Part shown: in pieces, positions 1 to 7,371 of the stretch | How positions within the stretch are numbered: position 1 is the stretch's first letter | Layout: every line of letters starts with the position of its first letter | From: AWTP1-13 sp035550075 | GTDB lineage: Bacteria; Pseudomonadota; Alphaproteobacteria; Rhizobiales; Hyphomicrobiaceae | Assembly: GCA_035550075.1 (NCBI GenBank) | Contig: DASZQG010000219.1 | Location: 1-27,230 of the forward strand | Length of the DNA stretch: 27,230 nt | Reading direction: 5' to 3' | The notes under the pieces: model-generated | The model's input: the letters and a program-made list of their open reading frames with translations, nothing else | What the model was told of the DNA's origin: nothing | Database searches by the model: none | Program-made: the position numbers and the translations under genes

Positions 1-95
1 GCCGTCCACGGTACCGCGGCAACGATGAGAATGTAGGCCAGCGTTGCCCAGGCGATCGCGCCATGCAAAGGCGTGTCGGAAAAGATATTGTCCAT
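1..95 (-). CDS. Partial membrane protein, N-terminal start only
   Basis: Reading leftward from an ATG at 95 there are 31 open codons before the window edge. The peptide begins MDNIFSDTPLHG and runs into a hydrophobic stretch (roughly residues 13-29, AIAWATLAYILIVAAV) that looks like a first transmembrane helix or uncleaved signal. Most codons end in G or C, as in the neighbouring genes, which supports real coding. No clear Shine-Dalgarno sequence precedes it. The family cannot be recognised from so short a piece, and the rest lies outside the window. It would be divergent from coaBC. Confidence 0.38.
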   Translation of the reverse strand, partial: MDNIFSDTPLHGAIAWATLAYILIVAAVPWT

Positions 96-498
96 CTCAC
101 GCCGGTCTGGGTCCGTGGGCGATAGCCTTATGCAGCCTCCCGGCGGTCGCCGCCACCGCCTGTTGGCTGTCTGCTTCAATGCTGCGGCCCAAAAGCTACG
201 AACAAAGTCGCGTGTGTATCTCGGCACATGCAATTTTGAGTTGTTGGAAGCTGGGTACCCACCTGTTGCCCAGGCGGGGTTCGACAGAACAGAGGTGATG
301 GTCCTGGCGGCCCCGAAATCGGCCCTGGGCGCCTCGTGGCGGCCTGCCTCGCCAAGGGACTGCGCCATTCGAAATAGCCGTCTGAGGGCCTCCTGGGCGG
401 CTTCGTCCCCCCCTCGGCTTTTCGGGGTGAATTCCAGTCCCACGGAACCGCCTTAGGCCCCCATTGACGAATGGGTAATTTCCCATCAATGTCCGCAC
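96..498. other. Intergenic stretch without a convincing gene
   Basis: About 400 bases between the leftward partial gene and coaBC. Short open frames occur on both strands but none has a recognisable protein, a good ribosome binding site or a hydrophobic or domain pattern. It contains a GGCGG-TCG-CCGCC hairpin (142-154), a perfect palindrome TGGGTACCCA (252-261), and the inverted repeat at 462-491 listed separately. It probably carries the promoters for both flanking genes, but I cannot place a -35/-10 pair with confidence. Confidence 0.5.
462..491. promoter_or_regulatory. Inverted repeat just upstream of coaBC
   Basis: CATTGA (462-467) and ATGGG (471-475) on the left pair with CCCAT (482-486) and TCAATG (486-491) on the right, so the arms match over about 10 bases with a 3-base bulge (CGA) and an AT-rich centre (TAATTT). 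A shorter overlapping repeat CCCATT-GACG-AATGGG also exists at 460-475. The element ends 7 bases before the coaBC start at 499. It could be an operator or a hairpin in the mRNA leader; there is no T-run, so it is not a normal terminator. Confidence 0.45.
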
Positions 499-1980
499 AT
501 GTCCAGTATTGCCCAAGCCCTGCTGACCGAGATCGAGGCCTACCTCGCTGCATCCGGCATGACGGCAACAAAGTTCGGGATCGCGGCGGTCAATGACGGA
601 CACCTCGTTGCAAAACTGCGTCGGGGTAGCAGCGTGACGCTGCGCACTGCAGATAGGGTCCGCAGCTACATCGCGCAGAACTCCGGTCGACCGGGGGCAT
701 CGGCTGGCACCGCCGTTGCACACGAAGTGGAAACGACACGGCGCATCCTCCTCGTGATCGGCGGCGGCATTGCCGCATACAAGTGTCTCGAACTGATCCG
801 CAGGTTGCGCGAGCGCGGGATCGGCGTGCGCGCGGTCATGACCAAGGCGGCGCAGGAATTCATCACGCCGCTGTCAGTTGGCGCATTGTCCAACGACCGC
901 GTATTCACAGAGCTGTTCGACCTCAATGACGAACGCGAGATCGGCCATATCCGCCTGTCGCGTGAAGCGGACCTCATTGTTGTCGCACCGGCGACTGCCG
1001 ACCTACTGGCGAAGTTGGCCGGTGGCCATGCCGACGACCTGGCAAGCTGCGTTTTGATGGCGACCGATAAGCCGGTGCTGGTGGCGCCGGCGATGAATCC
1101 GCGGATGTGGCAGCACCCGGCAACCCGCCGCAACGTGAGCATGTTGCAGACCGAAGGCGTGCACTTCGTCGGACCCAATGCGGGGGAGATGGCGGAGCGT
1201 GGCGAGGCCGGGACGGGACGGCTGGCCGAGGTGCCGGAGCTAGTTGCCGCTATCGAGCGGATCCTAGGCCAAGCCACGTCCGCAGCATCGACGCGGGAAG
1301 CAAGCGCACAATCCCTCGCCGGGCGCCATGTGCTCATCACCAGCGGCCCGACGCACGAGCCCATTGACCCGGTGCGTTACATTGCCAACCGTTCATCCGG
1401 CAAGCAGGGCGCCGCCATCGCAGGGCACGCGGCGAGCCTCGGGGCGCGCGTAACGCTGGTCTCCGGCCCAGGCACCGCACCCGCCCCGGCCGGCGTTGAC
1501 GCGGTAAGGGTTGAAACGGCGCGCGATATGCTGGCCGCCGTCCGCGCGGCGCTCCCTGCAGACATTGCAATTTTCGCCGCGGCCGTGGCCGACTGGCGCG
1601 TGGAACAACCGTCATCGGAAAAGATCAAGAAGGGGAGCAAGGGGGCGCCTCATCTCACGCTGGTAGAGAACCCCGACATCCTCAAGACCGTCGGCCACGA
1701 GCCACCGGGCCGCCGGCCTGCCCTGGTCATCGGCTTTGCTGCCGAAACCGAGAATGTCCTTGAGAACGCGACCCGCAAGCGAAAGTCCAAGGGCGCCGAC
1801 TGGATCGTCGCCAATGACGTCTCGCCGGAGACGGGCATCATGGGCGGCGACCGCAACACCGTGCATCTGGTTACGGCGGCCGGCGTGGAGGATTGGCCGG
1901 AGATGGACAAGACCGAGGTAGCCAGGCGCCTTATGGCCCGCGCCGCGCAATGGCTCACCGAAAATACTGCGGTCACATGA
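499..1980 (+). CDS. coaBC: Bifunctional CoaBC with extra N-terminal helical domain
   Basis: Makes 4'-phosphopantetheine in cytoplasmic coenzyme A synthesis: the CoaB half couples 4'-phosphopantothenate to cysteine using CTP, the CoaC half decarboxylates the product with FMN. The protein is 493 aa, about 80-90 longer than usual. Residues 1-62 are a small, probably helical DNA-binding-like domain resembling short stand-alone alphaproteobacterial proteins; 63-80 is a linker; CoaC covers about 81-258 with H150 (HIRLSR) and N200 (PAMN); CoaB covers about 274-490 with N297 (ANRSSG), KIKK (375-378) and VIGFAAET (410-417). The position of the CoaC cysteine (ACG in E. coli) reads ERG here (233-235). 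The ATG at 499 is the first good start after a stop at 454; an internal GTG at residue 77 would give ordinary CoaBC but has no Shine-Dalgarno. The stop overlaps the dut start. Confidence 0.93.
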   Translation: MSSIAQALLTEIEAYLAASGMTATKFGIAAVNDGHLVAKLRRGSSVTLRTADRVRSYIAQNSGRPGASAGTAVAHEVETTRRILLVIGGGIAAYKCLELIRRLRERGIGVRAVMTKAAQEFITPLSVGALSNDRVFTELFDLNDEREIGHIRLSREADLIVVAPATADLLAKLAGGHADDLASCVLMATDKPVLVAPAMNPRMWQHPATRRNVSMLQTEGVHFVGPNAGEMAERGEAGTGRLAEVPELVAAIERILGQATSAASTREASAQSLAGRHVLITSGPTHEPIDPVRYIANRSSGKQGAAIAGHAASLGARVTLVSGPGTAPAPAGVDAVRVETARDMLAAVRAALPADIAIFAAAVADWRVEQPSSEKIKKGSKGAPHLTLVENPDILKTVGHEPPGRRPALVIGFAAETENVLENATRKRKSKGADWIVANDVSPETGIMGGDRNTVHLVTAAGVEDWPEMDKTEVARRLMARAAQWLTENTAVT

Positions 1981-2507
1981 AGCCCGCCCGTCGGAATGTC
2001 ACCGTCAAGGTCGTGCGCCTGCCGCATGCAAAGGCCCTCGGCCTCCCGACGTATCAGTCGGAGGGCGCTGCCGGCATGGACCTGTTCGCGGCGGTCGAGC
2101 GCAAGTTCACCATTCCGCCTCGCGCGCGGGCGCTGGTGCCGACCGGCCTTATCCTCGAATTGCCAAGCGGGTTTGAGGCACAGGTGCGCCCACGTTCCGG
2201 ACTGGCCTTGCGCCATGGCATTACGGTGCTGAACAGTCCCGGTACAATCGACAGCGACTATCGCGGCGAGGTGATGGTTCTCCTGGTCAATCTTGGAGAG
2301 GCGCCGTTCGTCGTCGAACGCGGATCTCGGATCGCGCAGCTTGTCGTTCAGGATGTCCAGCGCGCGCGCCTGACCGAGGTTATCAGCGCGACCGCCAGCA
2401 GACGTGGCGCCGGCGGCTTCGGCTCGACCGGCTCCCGCAGCACGCGGAGGCGCAAAGCTTCCAGGCCGCGCCCGTCTGCGCCTCGCAAGCGTTCGCGCAC
2501 CCGCTGA
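1977..2507 (+). CDS. dut: dUTP diphosphatase (dUTPase) with basic C-terminal tail
   Basis: Hydrolyses dUTP to dUMP and pyrophosphate, keeping uracil out of DNA and supplying dTMP synthesis; the family works as a homotrimer. All five motifs are visible: 1 GAAGMDLFA (30-38), 2 PRSGLA (72-77), 3 GTIDSDYRGE (89-98, catalytic Asp92), 4 RGSRIAQLVV (115-124), 5 RGAGGFGSTG (143-152). After motif 5, where most dUTPases end, there is a 24-residue tail with about half Arg/Lys. The start ATG at 1977 overlaps the coaBC stop (ATGA), implying translational coupling; the frame is open further upstream but that part overlaps coaBC and lacks family similarity. The coaBC-dut pairing is common in alphaproteobacteria. 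Confidence 0.95.
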   Translation: MKPARRNVTVKVVRLPHAKALGLPTYQSEGAAGMDLFAAVERKFTIPPRARALVPTGLILELPSGFEAQVRPRSGLALRHGITVLNSPGTIDSDYRGEVMVLLVNLGEAPFVVERGSRIAQLVVQDVQRARLTEVISATASRRGAGGFGSTGSRSTRRRKASRPRPSAPRKRSRTR

Positions 2508-2701
2508 GAGCGGCCGATCATCCGCCTCATGACGTTTTCTTAATCATCGTACTGAGCGTAACGCGCCTGCCACGCGCGCGATAGATCATCATCCGGCCGC
2601 ACCTCGAACGTGCTTTCGCCGCCGAAGCATCCCCGCGCGGCCAAGAAGCAGGGCTAGCCAGAACGCGCGGTGCATTCTCAATCTCGAGAAAGGGGAAAGC
2701 C

Positions 2702-3775
2702 ATGCGATCCTTGTCTTTTGTGTTCCTTGGTGCGGCCGTGTTTGCCGCTGCCGGCGCTGCCGGAGGTCCGGCTCTCGCGGACGAGGCGGCGCGTATTTCA
2801 GGTCCGTTCACGCACGAAAACCTCGCTGTCTATTTCGTGCACGGCGTGGATGCGTCGGGACCCGTTCCGCTGACGCTGCAGGAAGCGATGGCGAAGGGCC
2901 AGGTCCAGGTGATCGAGACAGGCCGCGTCAACGAGCTGCAGATCGAGAACACCGGCGCGGAGGAGGTCTTCGTGCAGGCAGGCGACATCGTCAAAGGCGG
3001 CCGGCAGGATCGCGTGCTGACGGTCAGCTTCCTGCTGCCCGCGAAATCGGGGCGGATGCCCATCGCCTCGTTTTGCGTCGAGCATGGCCGCTGGTCGGCG
3101 CGGGGCAAAGAGGACCAGTTCAAGTTCTCCAGCGCCAAGGAAGCCATGCCCTCGGTTGCGGCGCTGGCAGCCATGATCGCGCCGCCATCCGATGGCCAGC
3201 CGCCGACGGACACTTCAAGTTCCGCGTCGCCGCACGTGGTGCGTCGCACCGACAGCGTCGCCGAAAAGCAAAGAAAGGTGTGGGACTCTGTTGCTGCGAC
3301 CCAGCGCAAGCTCTCGCTCGGCCTCAACACCGGCGTGGCGGCGGAACAGTCCGCCACCAGCCTGCAACTGTCTCTCGAGAACGAGAAACTGGCGGCGGCA
3401 CGCGCCGACTTTGTCCGCGCCCTGGAGCCGGCCGGTGAGAAAGACCGCGACGTGATCGGCTACGTCATCGCCATCAACGGCAACTTCGTTGCCGGTAACG
3501 TGTATTCATCGAACGCCTTGTTCCGCAAGATGTGGTCAAAGCAGCTTGCTGCGGGGATCACGGAAGCCATTGGAGAGAAGACGCAAACGGGGGCGCCGCC
3601 GCCCGCAGCCCCGGCAGCGAGCAAGTTTCTCGCCGACGCGGAAAAGGGCAACGCACAGGAACGCGCAATCAACACGACGGTGCGCCAGGAAGTGCGGGAT
3701 AGTCCTCATTCGCTCTACAGCGAGGCGCGCACGGCCAGCGGCCGCTGGTTCCACCGCAGCTATCTTGCGAAGTAA
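2702..3775 (+). CDS. Exported ARPP-1 / DUF6569-like protein
   Basis: A 357-aa protein with a clear Sec signal peptide: Arg near the N-terminus, an Ala-rich hydrophobic core, and a likely cut after PALA (residue 26). Residues about 35-150 resemble the ARPP-1/DUF6569 domain, with conserved-looking segments NLAVYFVHG, a VxxLxIxNTG stretch, AGDIVKGGRQDRVL and FCVEHGRW. The rest is Ala/Ser/Glu-rich and partly helical (about 180-300), without a recognised domain. No enzymatic residues can be named; the domain family has no settled function that I know of. A good ribosome binding site (AAAGGGGAAAGCC) precedes the ATG. It stands alone, with 194 bases upstream and a strong hairpin downstream. Assignment is from pattern memory, so moderately sure. 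Confidence 0.72.
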   Translation: MRSLSFVFLGAAVFAAAGAAGGPALADEAARISGPFTHENLAVYFVHGVDASGPVPLTLQEAMAKGQVQVIETGRVNELQIENTGAEEVFVQAGDIVKGGRQDRVLTVSFLLPAKSGRMPIASFCVEHGRWSARGKEDQFKFSSAKEAMPSVAALAAMIAPPSDGQPPTDTSSSASPHVVRRTDSVAEKQRKVWDSVAATQRKLSLGLNTGVAAEQSATSLQLSLENEKLAAARADFVRALEPAGEKDRDVIGYVIAINGNFVAGNVYSSNALFRKMWSKQLAAGITEAIGEKTQTGAPPPAAPAASKFLADAEKGNAQERAINTTVRQEVRDSPHSLYSEARTASGRWFHRSYLAK

Positions 3776-3786
3776 TCAAGGCTTGG

Positions 3787-3811
3787 GAGGCTCCGGCTCG
3801 GCCGGAGCCTC
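3787..3811. terminator. Perfect 11-bp hairpin after the exported-protein gene
   Basis: GAGGCTCCGGC (3787-3797) pairs perfectly with GCCGGAGCCTC (3801-3811) around a TCG loop, 11 bases after the stop at 3775. No T-run follows on either strand, so it may be a terminator that works without one, a 3'-end stabilising hairpin, or a barrier between this gene and moeB. Confidence 0.6.
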
Positions 3812-3887
3812 ACGGTCCGCCGGGCGCATCAGGCCGCGGAACCTGCTATATTCGTGGCTGCAGTCCTGGCAGCCCCGGTCCCATGCG

Positions 3888-4718
3888 ATGTCTCTCAGCC
3901 CGAAAGAAATCGAGCGCTACAAGCGTCATCTCGTGTTGCGCGAGGTAGGCGGACAGGGCCAGCAGAAGCTCAAAGCAGCGCGCGTGCTTGTTGTGGGCGC
4001 GGGCGGCCTCGGTTCGCCGATGTTAATGTATCTTGCGGCTGCCGGTGTCGGCGTTATCGGTCTCATCGATGACGACCGCGTCTCGCTCGATAACCTGCAA
4101 CGCCAGATCGTGCATACGACGGCCACCGTCGGCATGCCCAAGGTCGAAAGTGCGCAGCGCCTGCTCGCCGATCTCAATCCCCACGTCGTGGTGGAGACGT
4201 ACAACGATCGCATCAGCGCCGGTAACGCCCTCGACGTCGTCTCCCGCTACGACATCGTTGCCGACGGCACCGATAACTTCGCCACCCGGTATCTCGTCAG
4301 CGATGCCTGCTACCTGGCAAAGAAGACGCTGGTGTTTGCGGCAGTGGGTCCGTTCGACGGCTATCTCACGACGCTGAAGCCGCACCGCAACGGCCCCGAC
4401 GGCAAGCCCTATCCCAGCTATCGCTGCATCTTTCCGGAAGCGCCTCCCCCCGGCACGGTCGCCAATTGCGCGGAGGTCGGTGTGCTTGGCGCTGCGGTTG
4501 GCGTTATCGGCACGCTGCAGGCAACCGAAGTCATCAAGGAAATCCTGGGCCTCGGCGAGAGCCTTGCTGGTCGACTCTTGATCTACGATGCGCAGGCAGC
4601 CCGGTTCAGCGAAATGAAAGTCGGCTGGGACCCAGCCAACCCCCTGACGGGCGAACGGCGCACCATCCGCGACCTGTCCATCCACGCTACCGAAGAGCGC
4701 GCCGCGCCAGTCGCTTGA
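3888..4718 (+). CDS. moeB: MoeB/ThiF-family adenylyltransferase, zinc cysteines missing
   Basis: E1-like enzyme that adenylates the C-terminal glycine of a ubiquitin-like sulfur carrier (MoaD for molybdopterin, or ThiS for thiamine). At 276 aa it has the full single domain and no C-terminal rhodanese domain. Seen: nucleotide loop VVGAGGLGSP (35-44), DDDRVSLDNLQRQ (61-73) with the ATP-binding Asp and Arg, DGTDNFATR (126-134), and NCAEVGVLG (193-201). The zinc site found in E. coli MoeB as two CxxC pairs is not intact: the first pair reads SYRC (177-180) and no CxxC is present in the C-terminal part. The ATG at 3888 fits the family N-terminus; the frame is open upstream but not similar. HAD phosphatase gene follows 21 bases later, probably as an operon. 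MoeB is preferred to ThiF, but the partner carrier gene is not in the window. Confidence 0.88.
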   Translation: MSLSPKEIERYKRHLVLREVGGQGQQKLKAARVLVVGAGGLGSPMLMYLAAAGVGVIGLIDDDRVSLDNLQRQIVHTTATVGMPKVESAQRLLADLNPHVVVETYNDRISAGNALDVVSRYDIVADGTDNFATRYLVSDACYLAKKTLVFAAVGPFDGYLTTLKPHRNGPDGKPYPSYRCIFPEAPPPGTVANCAEVGVLGAAVGVIGTLQATEVIKEILGLGESLAGRLLIYDAQAARFSEMKVGWDPANPLTGERRTIRDLSIHATEERAAPVA

Positions 4719-4739
4719 TACGATCGCGGGGGGCGGGAA

Positions 4740-5450
4740 GTGGCAATCCGAGGCGTCCTATTCGACAAGGATGGCACTCTCATCGATTATGCCCGGACCT
4801 GGGTGCCGATCAACCGACAGGCAGCGGCATTTGCCGCAGGCGGCGACGTCGCCCTGACGAGCGAGTTGCTCCGGTTGAACGGCCAAGATCCTCACACCGG
4901 CGAGATCGTCGCAGGCTCGATGCTGGCGGCCGGCAGCATCCCGCAGATTGCCGCGGCTTTCCGGACCCGCCTCGGATCACGAGCCCCGACCAACCTCGAA
5001 ACCGAGATAGATCGCATCTACAGCGCAGGCGGCATGGAGCTCGCCGTTCTCATCGGCGGCGTTGCTGAGACGCTCCACGAATTGAAACGGAGGGGCCTTC
5101 GAATGGGGGTCGCCACCAACGATTCCATGAGCGGACTGGTTGCGTCGTTGTGCCGATGCGGCATCCTCGATCTTTTCGATTTCGTCGTGGGATGCGATGC
5201 AGGCTTCGGAGCGAAACCGGACCCGCGCATGGTCTTCGCCTTCTGCGATGCCGTGGGCGTTGCGGCCCATGAGACGGCCGTGGTCGGAGATGCTCTTCAC
5301 GACCTGGCAATGGGGAAGGCCGCGGGCGCAGGCTTGGTCGTTGGTGTCACGTGCGGGACCAGCGCGCGCGATGATCTTGTCCCCTACGCCGACATCGTCC
5401 TGGAAAACATCGACGGCTTGCTCACGCTTCCCGATTTGCTCGCAGGATAA
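4740..5450 (+). CDS. HAD-superfamily phosphatase (phosphoglycolate phosphatase-like)
   Basis: A 236-aa cytoplasmic hydrolase with the four haloacid dehalogenase motifs: I DKDGT (9-13, nucleophile Asp9 and acid/base Asp11), II TND (126-128), III K159 in GAKPDP, IV GDALHD (183-188). Residues about 17-95 form an alpha-helical cap of the phosphoglycolate phosphatase/beta-phosphoglucomutase type. The real substrate cannot be told from sequence. The start is GTG at 4740, preceded by a GGGGGGCGGGAA purine-rich stretch; it lies 21 bases after moeB and is probably co-transcribed. The gene converges on the 2-hydroxyacid dehydrogenase gene. Confidence 0.85.
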   Translation: MAIRGVLFDKDGTLIDYARTWVPINRQAAAFAAGGDVALTSELLRLNGQDPHTGEIVAGSMLAAGSIPQIAAAFRTRLGSRAPTNLETEIDRIYSAGGMELAVLIGGVAETLHELKRRGLRMGVATNDSMSGLVASLCRCGILDLFDFVVGCDAGFGAKPDPRMVFAFCDAVGVAAHETAVVGDALHDLAMGKAAGAGLVVGVTCGTSARDDLVPYADIVLENIDGLLTLPDLLAG

Positions 5451-5451
5451 A

Positions 5452-5464
5452 GGCGCGCTGCGCC
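5452..5464. terminator. Small hairpin between convergent genes
   Basis: GGCGC-GCT-GCGCC lies in the 26-base gap between the ends of the HAD phosphatase gene (5450) and the 2-hydroxyacid dehydrogenase gene (5477). It could stop transcription from either side, but there is no T-run. Confidence 0.3.
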
Positions 5465-5476
5465 GCCGCCACCTGG

Positions 5477-6475
5477 CTAGAACATCGCTGGATGGACGCG
5501 ATCGGGCGGATTATGGCCGTCGAGAAACGTCTTGATGTTGATGATCACCTTCTCGCCCATGTCGATGCGTCCTTCGAGGGTGGCCGAGCCCATGTGCGGC
5601 AGCGCAACGACGCGGTCGCTAGCCAGCAACTTGGGGTTCACGGCCGGTGCATGCTCGAACACGTCAAGCCCTGCCCCGGCGATTTGCCCCGTCTCGATCA
5701 AGCGGCCCAACTCATTTTCGTCGATCACCTCGCCGCGCGCCGTGTTGACGATGTAGGCGGTCGGCTTCAACAGCTTCAACCTCCGTGCCGACAATAGATG
5801 GTACGTGGCCGGCGTGTGGGGGCAGTTGATCGAGACGATATCCATGCGCGCCAGCATCTGATCCAGGCTGTCCCAGTACGTCGCCTCAAGCTGCTGTTCG
5901 ATCTCCTCCGGCAGGCGCCGGCGGTTGTGATAGTGGATTTGCAGACCGAACGCCCTAGCACGATGGGCCACGGCCTGGCCGATACGGCCCATGCCAATGA
6001 TGCCGAGACGCTTGCCGTAAATGCGATGACCCAGCATCCACGTCGGCGACCAGCCTGCCCAGCGCTTGCTGGAGTCTTTCAGAAGAGCGGTTCCTTCGGC
6101 AAGCCGCCGCGGCACGGCCAGGATCAGCGCCATGGTCATGTCCGCAGTATCTTCCGTCAGCACGCCCGGCGTGTTTGTGACGATGATGCCGCGATTGCGC
6201 GCAGTATCGAGGTCGATGTTGTCGACGCCGGTGCCGAAATTGGCAATCAGCTTAAGCTGGGGGCCTGCCTGGGAGATCAGCGACCGATCGATCTGATCAG
6301 TCACGGTGGGCACCAGCACCTGGGCGACCTTGACCGCCTCCAGAAGCTCGGCCCGGCTCATGGGCCTATCATCGAGATTGATACGCGCGTCGAACAGCTC
6401 CCGCATGCGGGTCTCGACGGCTTCCGGCAACTTGCGCGTTACGATGACCAGGGGTTTCTTGGCGGATGTGGGCAT
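5477..6475 (-). CDS. D-isomer-specific 2-hydroxyacid dehydrogenase (glyoxylate/hydroxypyruvate reductase-like)
   Basis: NAD(P)H-dependent reductase that most likely turns glyoxylate into glycolate or hydroxypyruvate into D-glycerate. The 332-aa protein has the substrate half first (1-105 and the C-terminus), the Rossmann motif GMGRIG (161-166), and the catalytic triad Arg247 (NTARGEV), Glu274 (DVFEHAP) and His294 (LPHMGSAT). After the Rossmann glycines, HNRRR (183-187) places basic residues where NADPH-preferring members have them. The ATG at 6475 was chosen because the domain begins at KKPLVIVTRK; an in-frame ATG 21 codons upstream is possible but its extra residues fit nothing. The gene is divergent from the SH3 protein gene, a neighbourhood common in Rhizobiales. 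Confidence 0.9.
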   Translation of the reverse strand: MPTSAKKPLVIVTRKLPEAVETRMRELFDARINLDDRPMSRAELLEAVKVAQVLVPTVTDQIDRSLISQAGPQLKLIANFGTGVDNIDLDTARNRGIIVTNTPGVLTEDTADMTMALILAVPRRLAEGTALLKDSSKRWAGWSPTWMLGHRIYGKRLGIIGMGRIGQAVAHRARAFGLQIHYHNRRRLPEEIEQQLEATYWDSLDQMLARMDIVSINCPHTPATYHLLSARRLKLLKPTAYIVNTARGEVIDENELGRLIETGQIAGAGLDVFEHAPAVNPKLLASDRVVALPHMGSATLEGRIDMGEKVIINIKTFLDGHNPPDRVHPAMF

Positions 6476-6627
6476 GGATGCTCGAGTCTGGCTTCGAAAA
6501 CGAACCTTGTTGGGGGCCTTCTCCCCTACAGATAGCATGCCTACAGCGAAACAGGCCTTAATGATGGTCCCGTTGTAGATGGCGCCGGCAAGACCGCAAA
6601 TGCCGGGCTTGATCGTTCCGTCAAATC

Positions 6628-7239
6628 ATGGTTTTGCCAAAAGACATGGAAGCTTGGCGCCCTTTCAGATCACGCTGGCATCGCCGGGTCCGGCACACCA
6701 GCCTGGCGCTCTTGGTGGCGCTGCCCGCTCCGAGTTGGCAGACTGCCGTGCGGGCCGAACCGGCGCAGGCAGCTGCCGCCACCGTGGGACCCAGCGGCCT
6801 CAAGATTCCGCGCTTCGTCAGCCTCAAATCGGACCGGGTGAACCTGCGCCAGGGACCCGGCACCGAATACCCGACATCCTGGGTTTTTCGCCGGGCCGGG
6901 CTTCCAGTCGAGGTCATTCAGGAATTCGAGAACTGGCGCCAGATCCGGGATGCGCAAGGAACATCCGGCTGGGTGCTGGGCAGCATGCTTAGCGGACGAC
7001 GCACCGCTTTGGTGTTGCCCTGGGAGATCAAGGAAGGCCAGACCAAGCGTGCTGCGGCCACGCTCCGCGACGACGACAGTGAGGATGCGCGTCCCGTTGC
7101 CCGGCTCGAGGCCGGTGTGCTGGCCAACATTTCCAGTTGCGAAAAAAAGTGGTGCCGGATCTCGGTGGGGAATTACCGCGGCTACATCGAACAAATCAAA
7201 TTGTGGGGCACCTACCCCAACGAGAATATCGGCGACTAG
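6628..7239 (+). CDS. Secreted SH3-domain protein
   Basis: A 203-aa protein with a positively charged N-terminus (several Arg, 11-22) followed by a hydrophobic stretch (SLALLVALPAP) and a likely signal cleavage around VRA-EP (41-44), so it is probably periplasmic. Residues about 60-125 form a bacterial SH3-like domain (DRVNLRQGPGTEYP, then WRQIRD and GWVLGSML); residues about 138-196 look like a second SH3-like unit (TLRDDDS, CRISVGNYRGYIEQ). Such domains usually bind peptidoglycan or proteins; no enzyme is attached. The start could also be the ATG at 6646; neither has a strong Shine-Dalgarno. It is divergent from the 2-hydroxyacid dehydrogenase gene and convergent with irr. Confidence 0.82.
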   Translation: MVLPKDMEAWRPFRSRWHRRVRHTSLALLVALPAPSWQTAVRAEPAQAAAATVGPSGLKIPRFVSLKSDRVNLRQGPGTEYPTSWVFRRAGLPVEVIQEFENWRQIRDAQGTSGWVLGSMLSGRRTALVLPWEIKEGQTKRAAATLRDDDSEDARPVARLEAGVLANISSCEKKWCRISVGNYRGYIEQIKLWGTYPNENIGD

Positions 7240-7371
7240 AGGCTGGGATTTTGGGGTGAGCCGTGCGCTGAATATTGCACGCGGAGCTGATGCGCCAGCC
7301 ACAGCAGCGCTGCGAGCCAGGGGTTGATGCCCCCCCGGCAAGAGGCACGCGGTGGAATTTGGAAAAAACTT

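Noticed and set aside
44..723. Several overlapping short frames on both strands upstream of coaBC
   Set aside because: None has a good ribosome binding site, domain or recognisable composition; some run through the coaBC N-terminal part.
2508..2528. Possible terminator after dut (GAGCGG and CCGCCTC with TTTT nearby)
   Set aside because: The stem has a bulge and the T-run is 6 bases away and interrupted; too weak to list.
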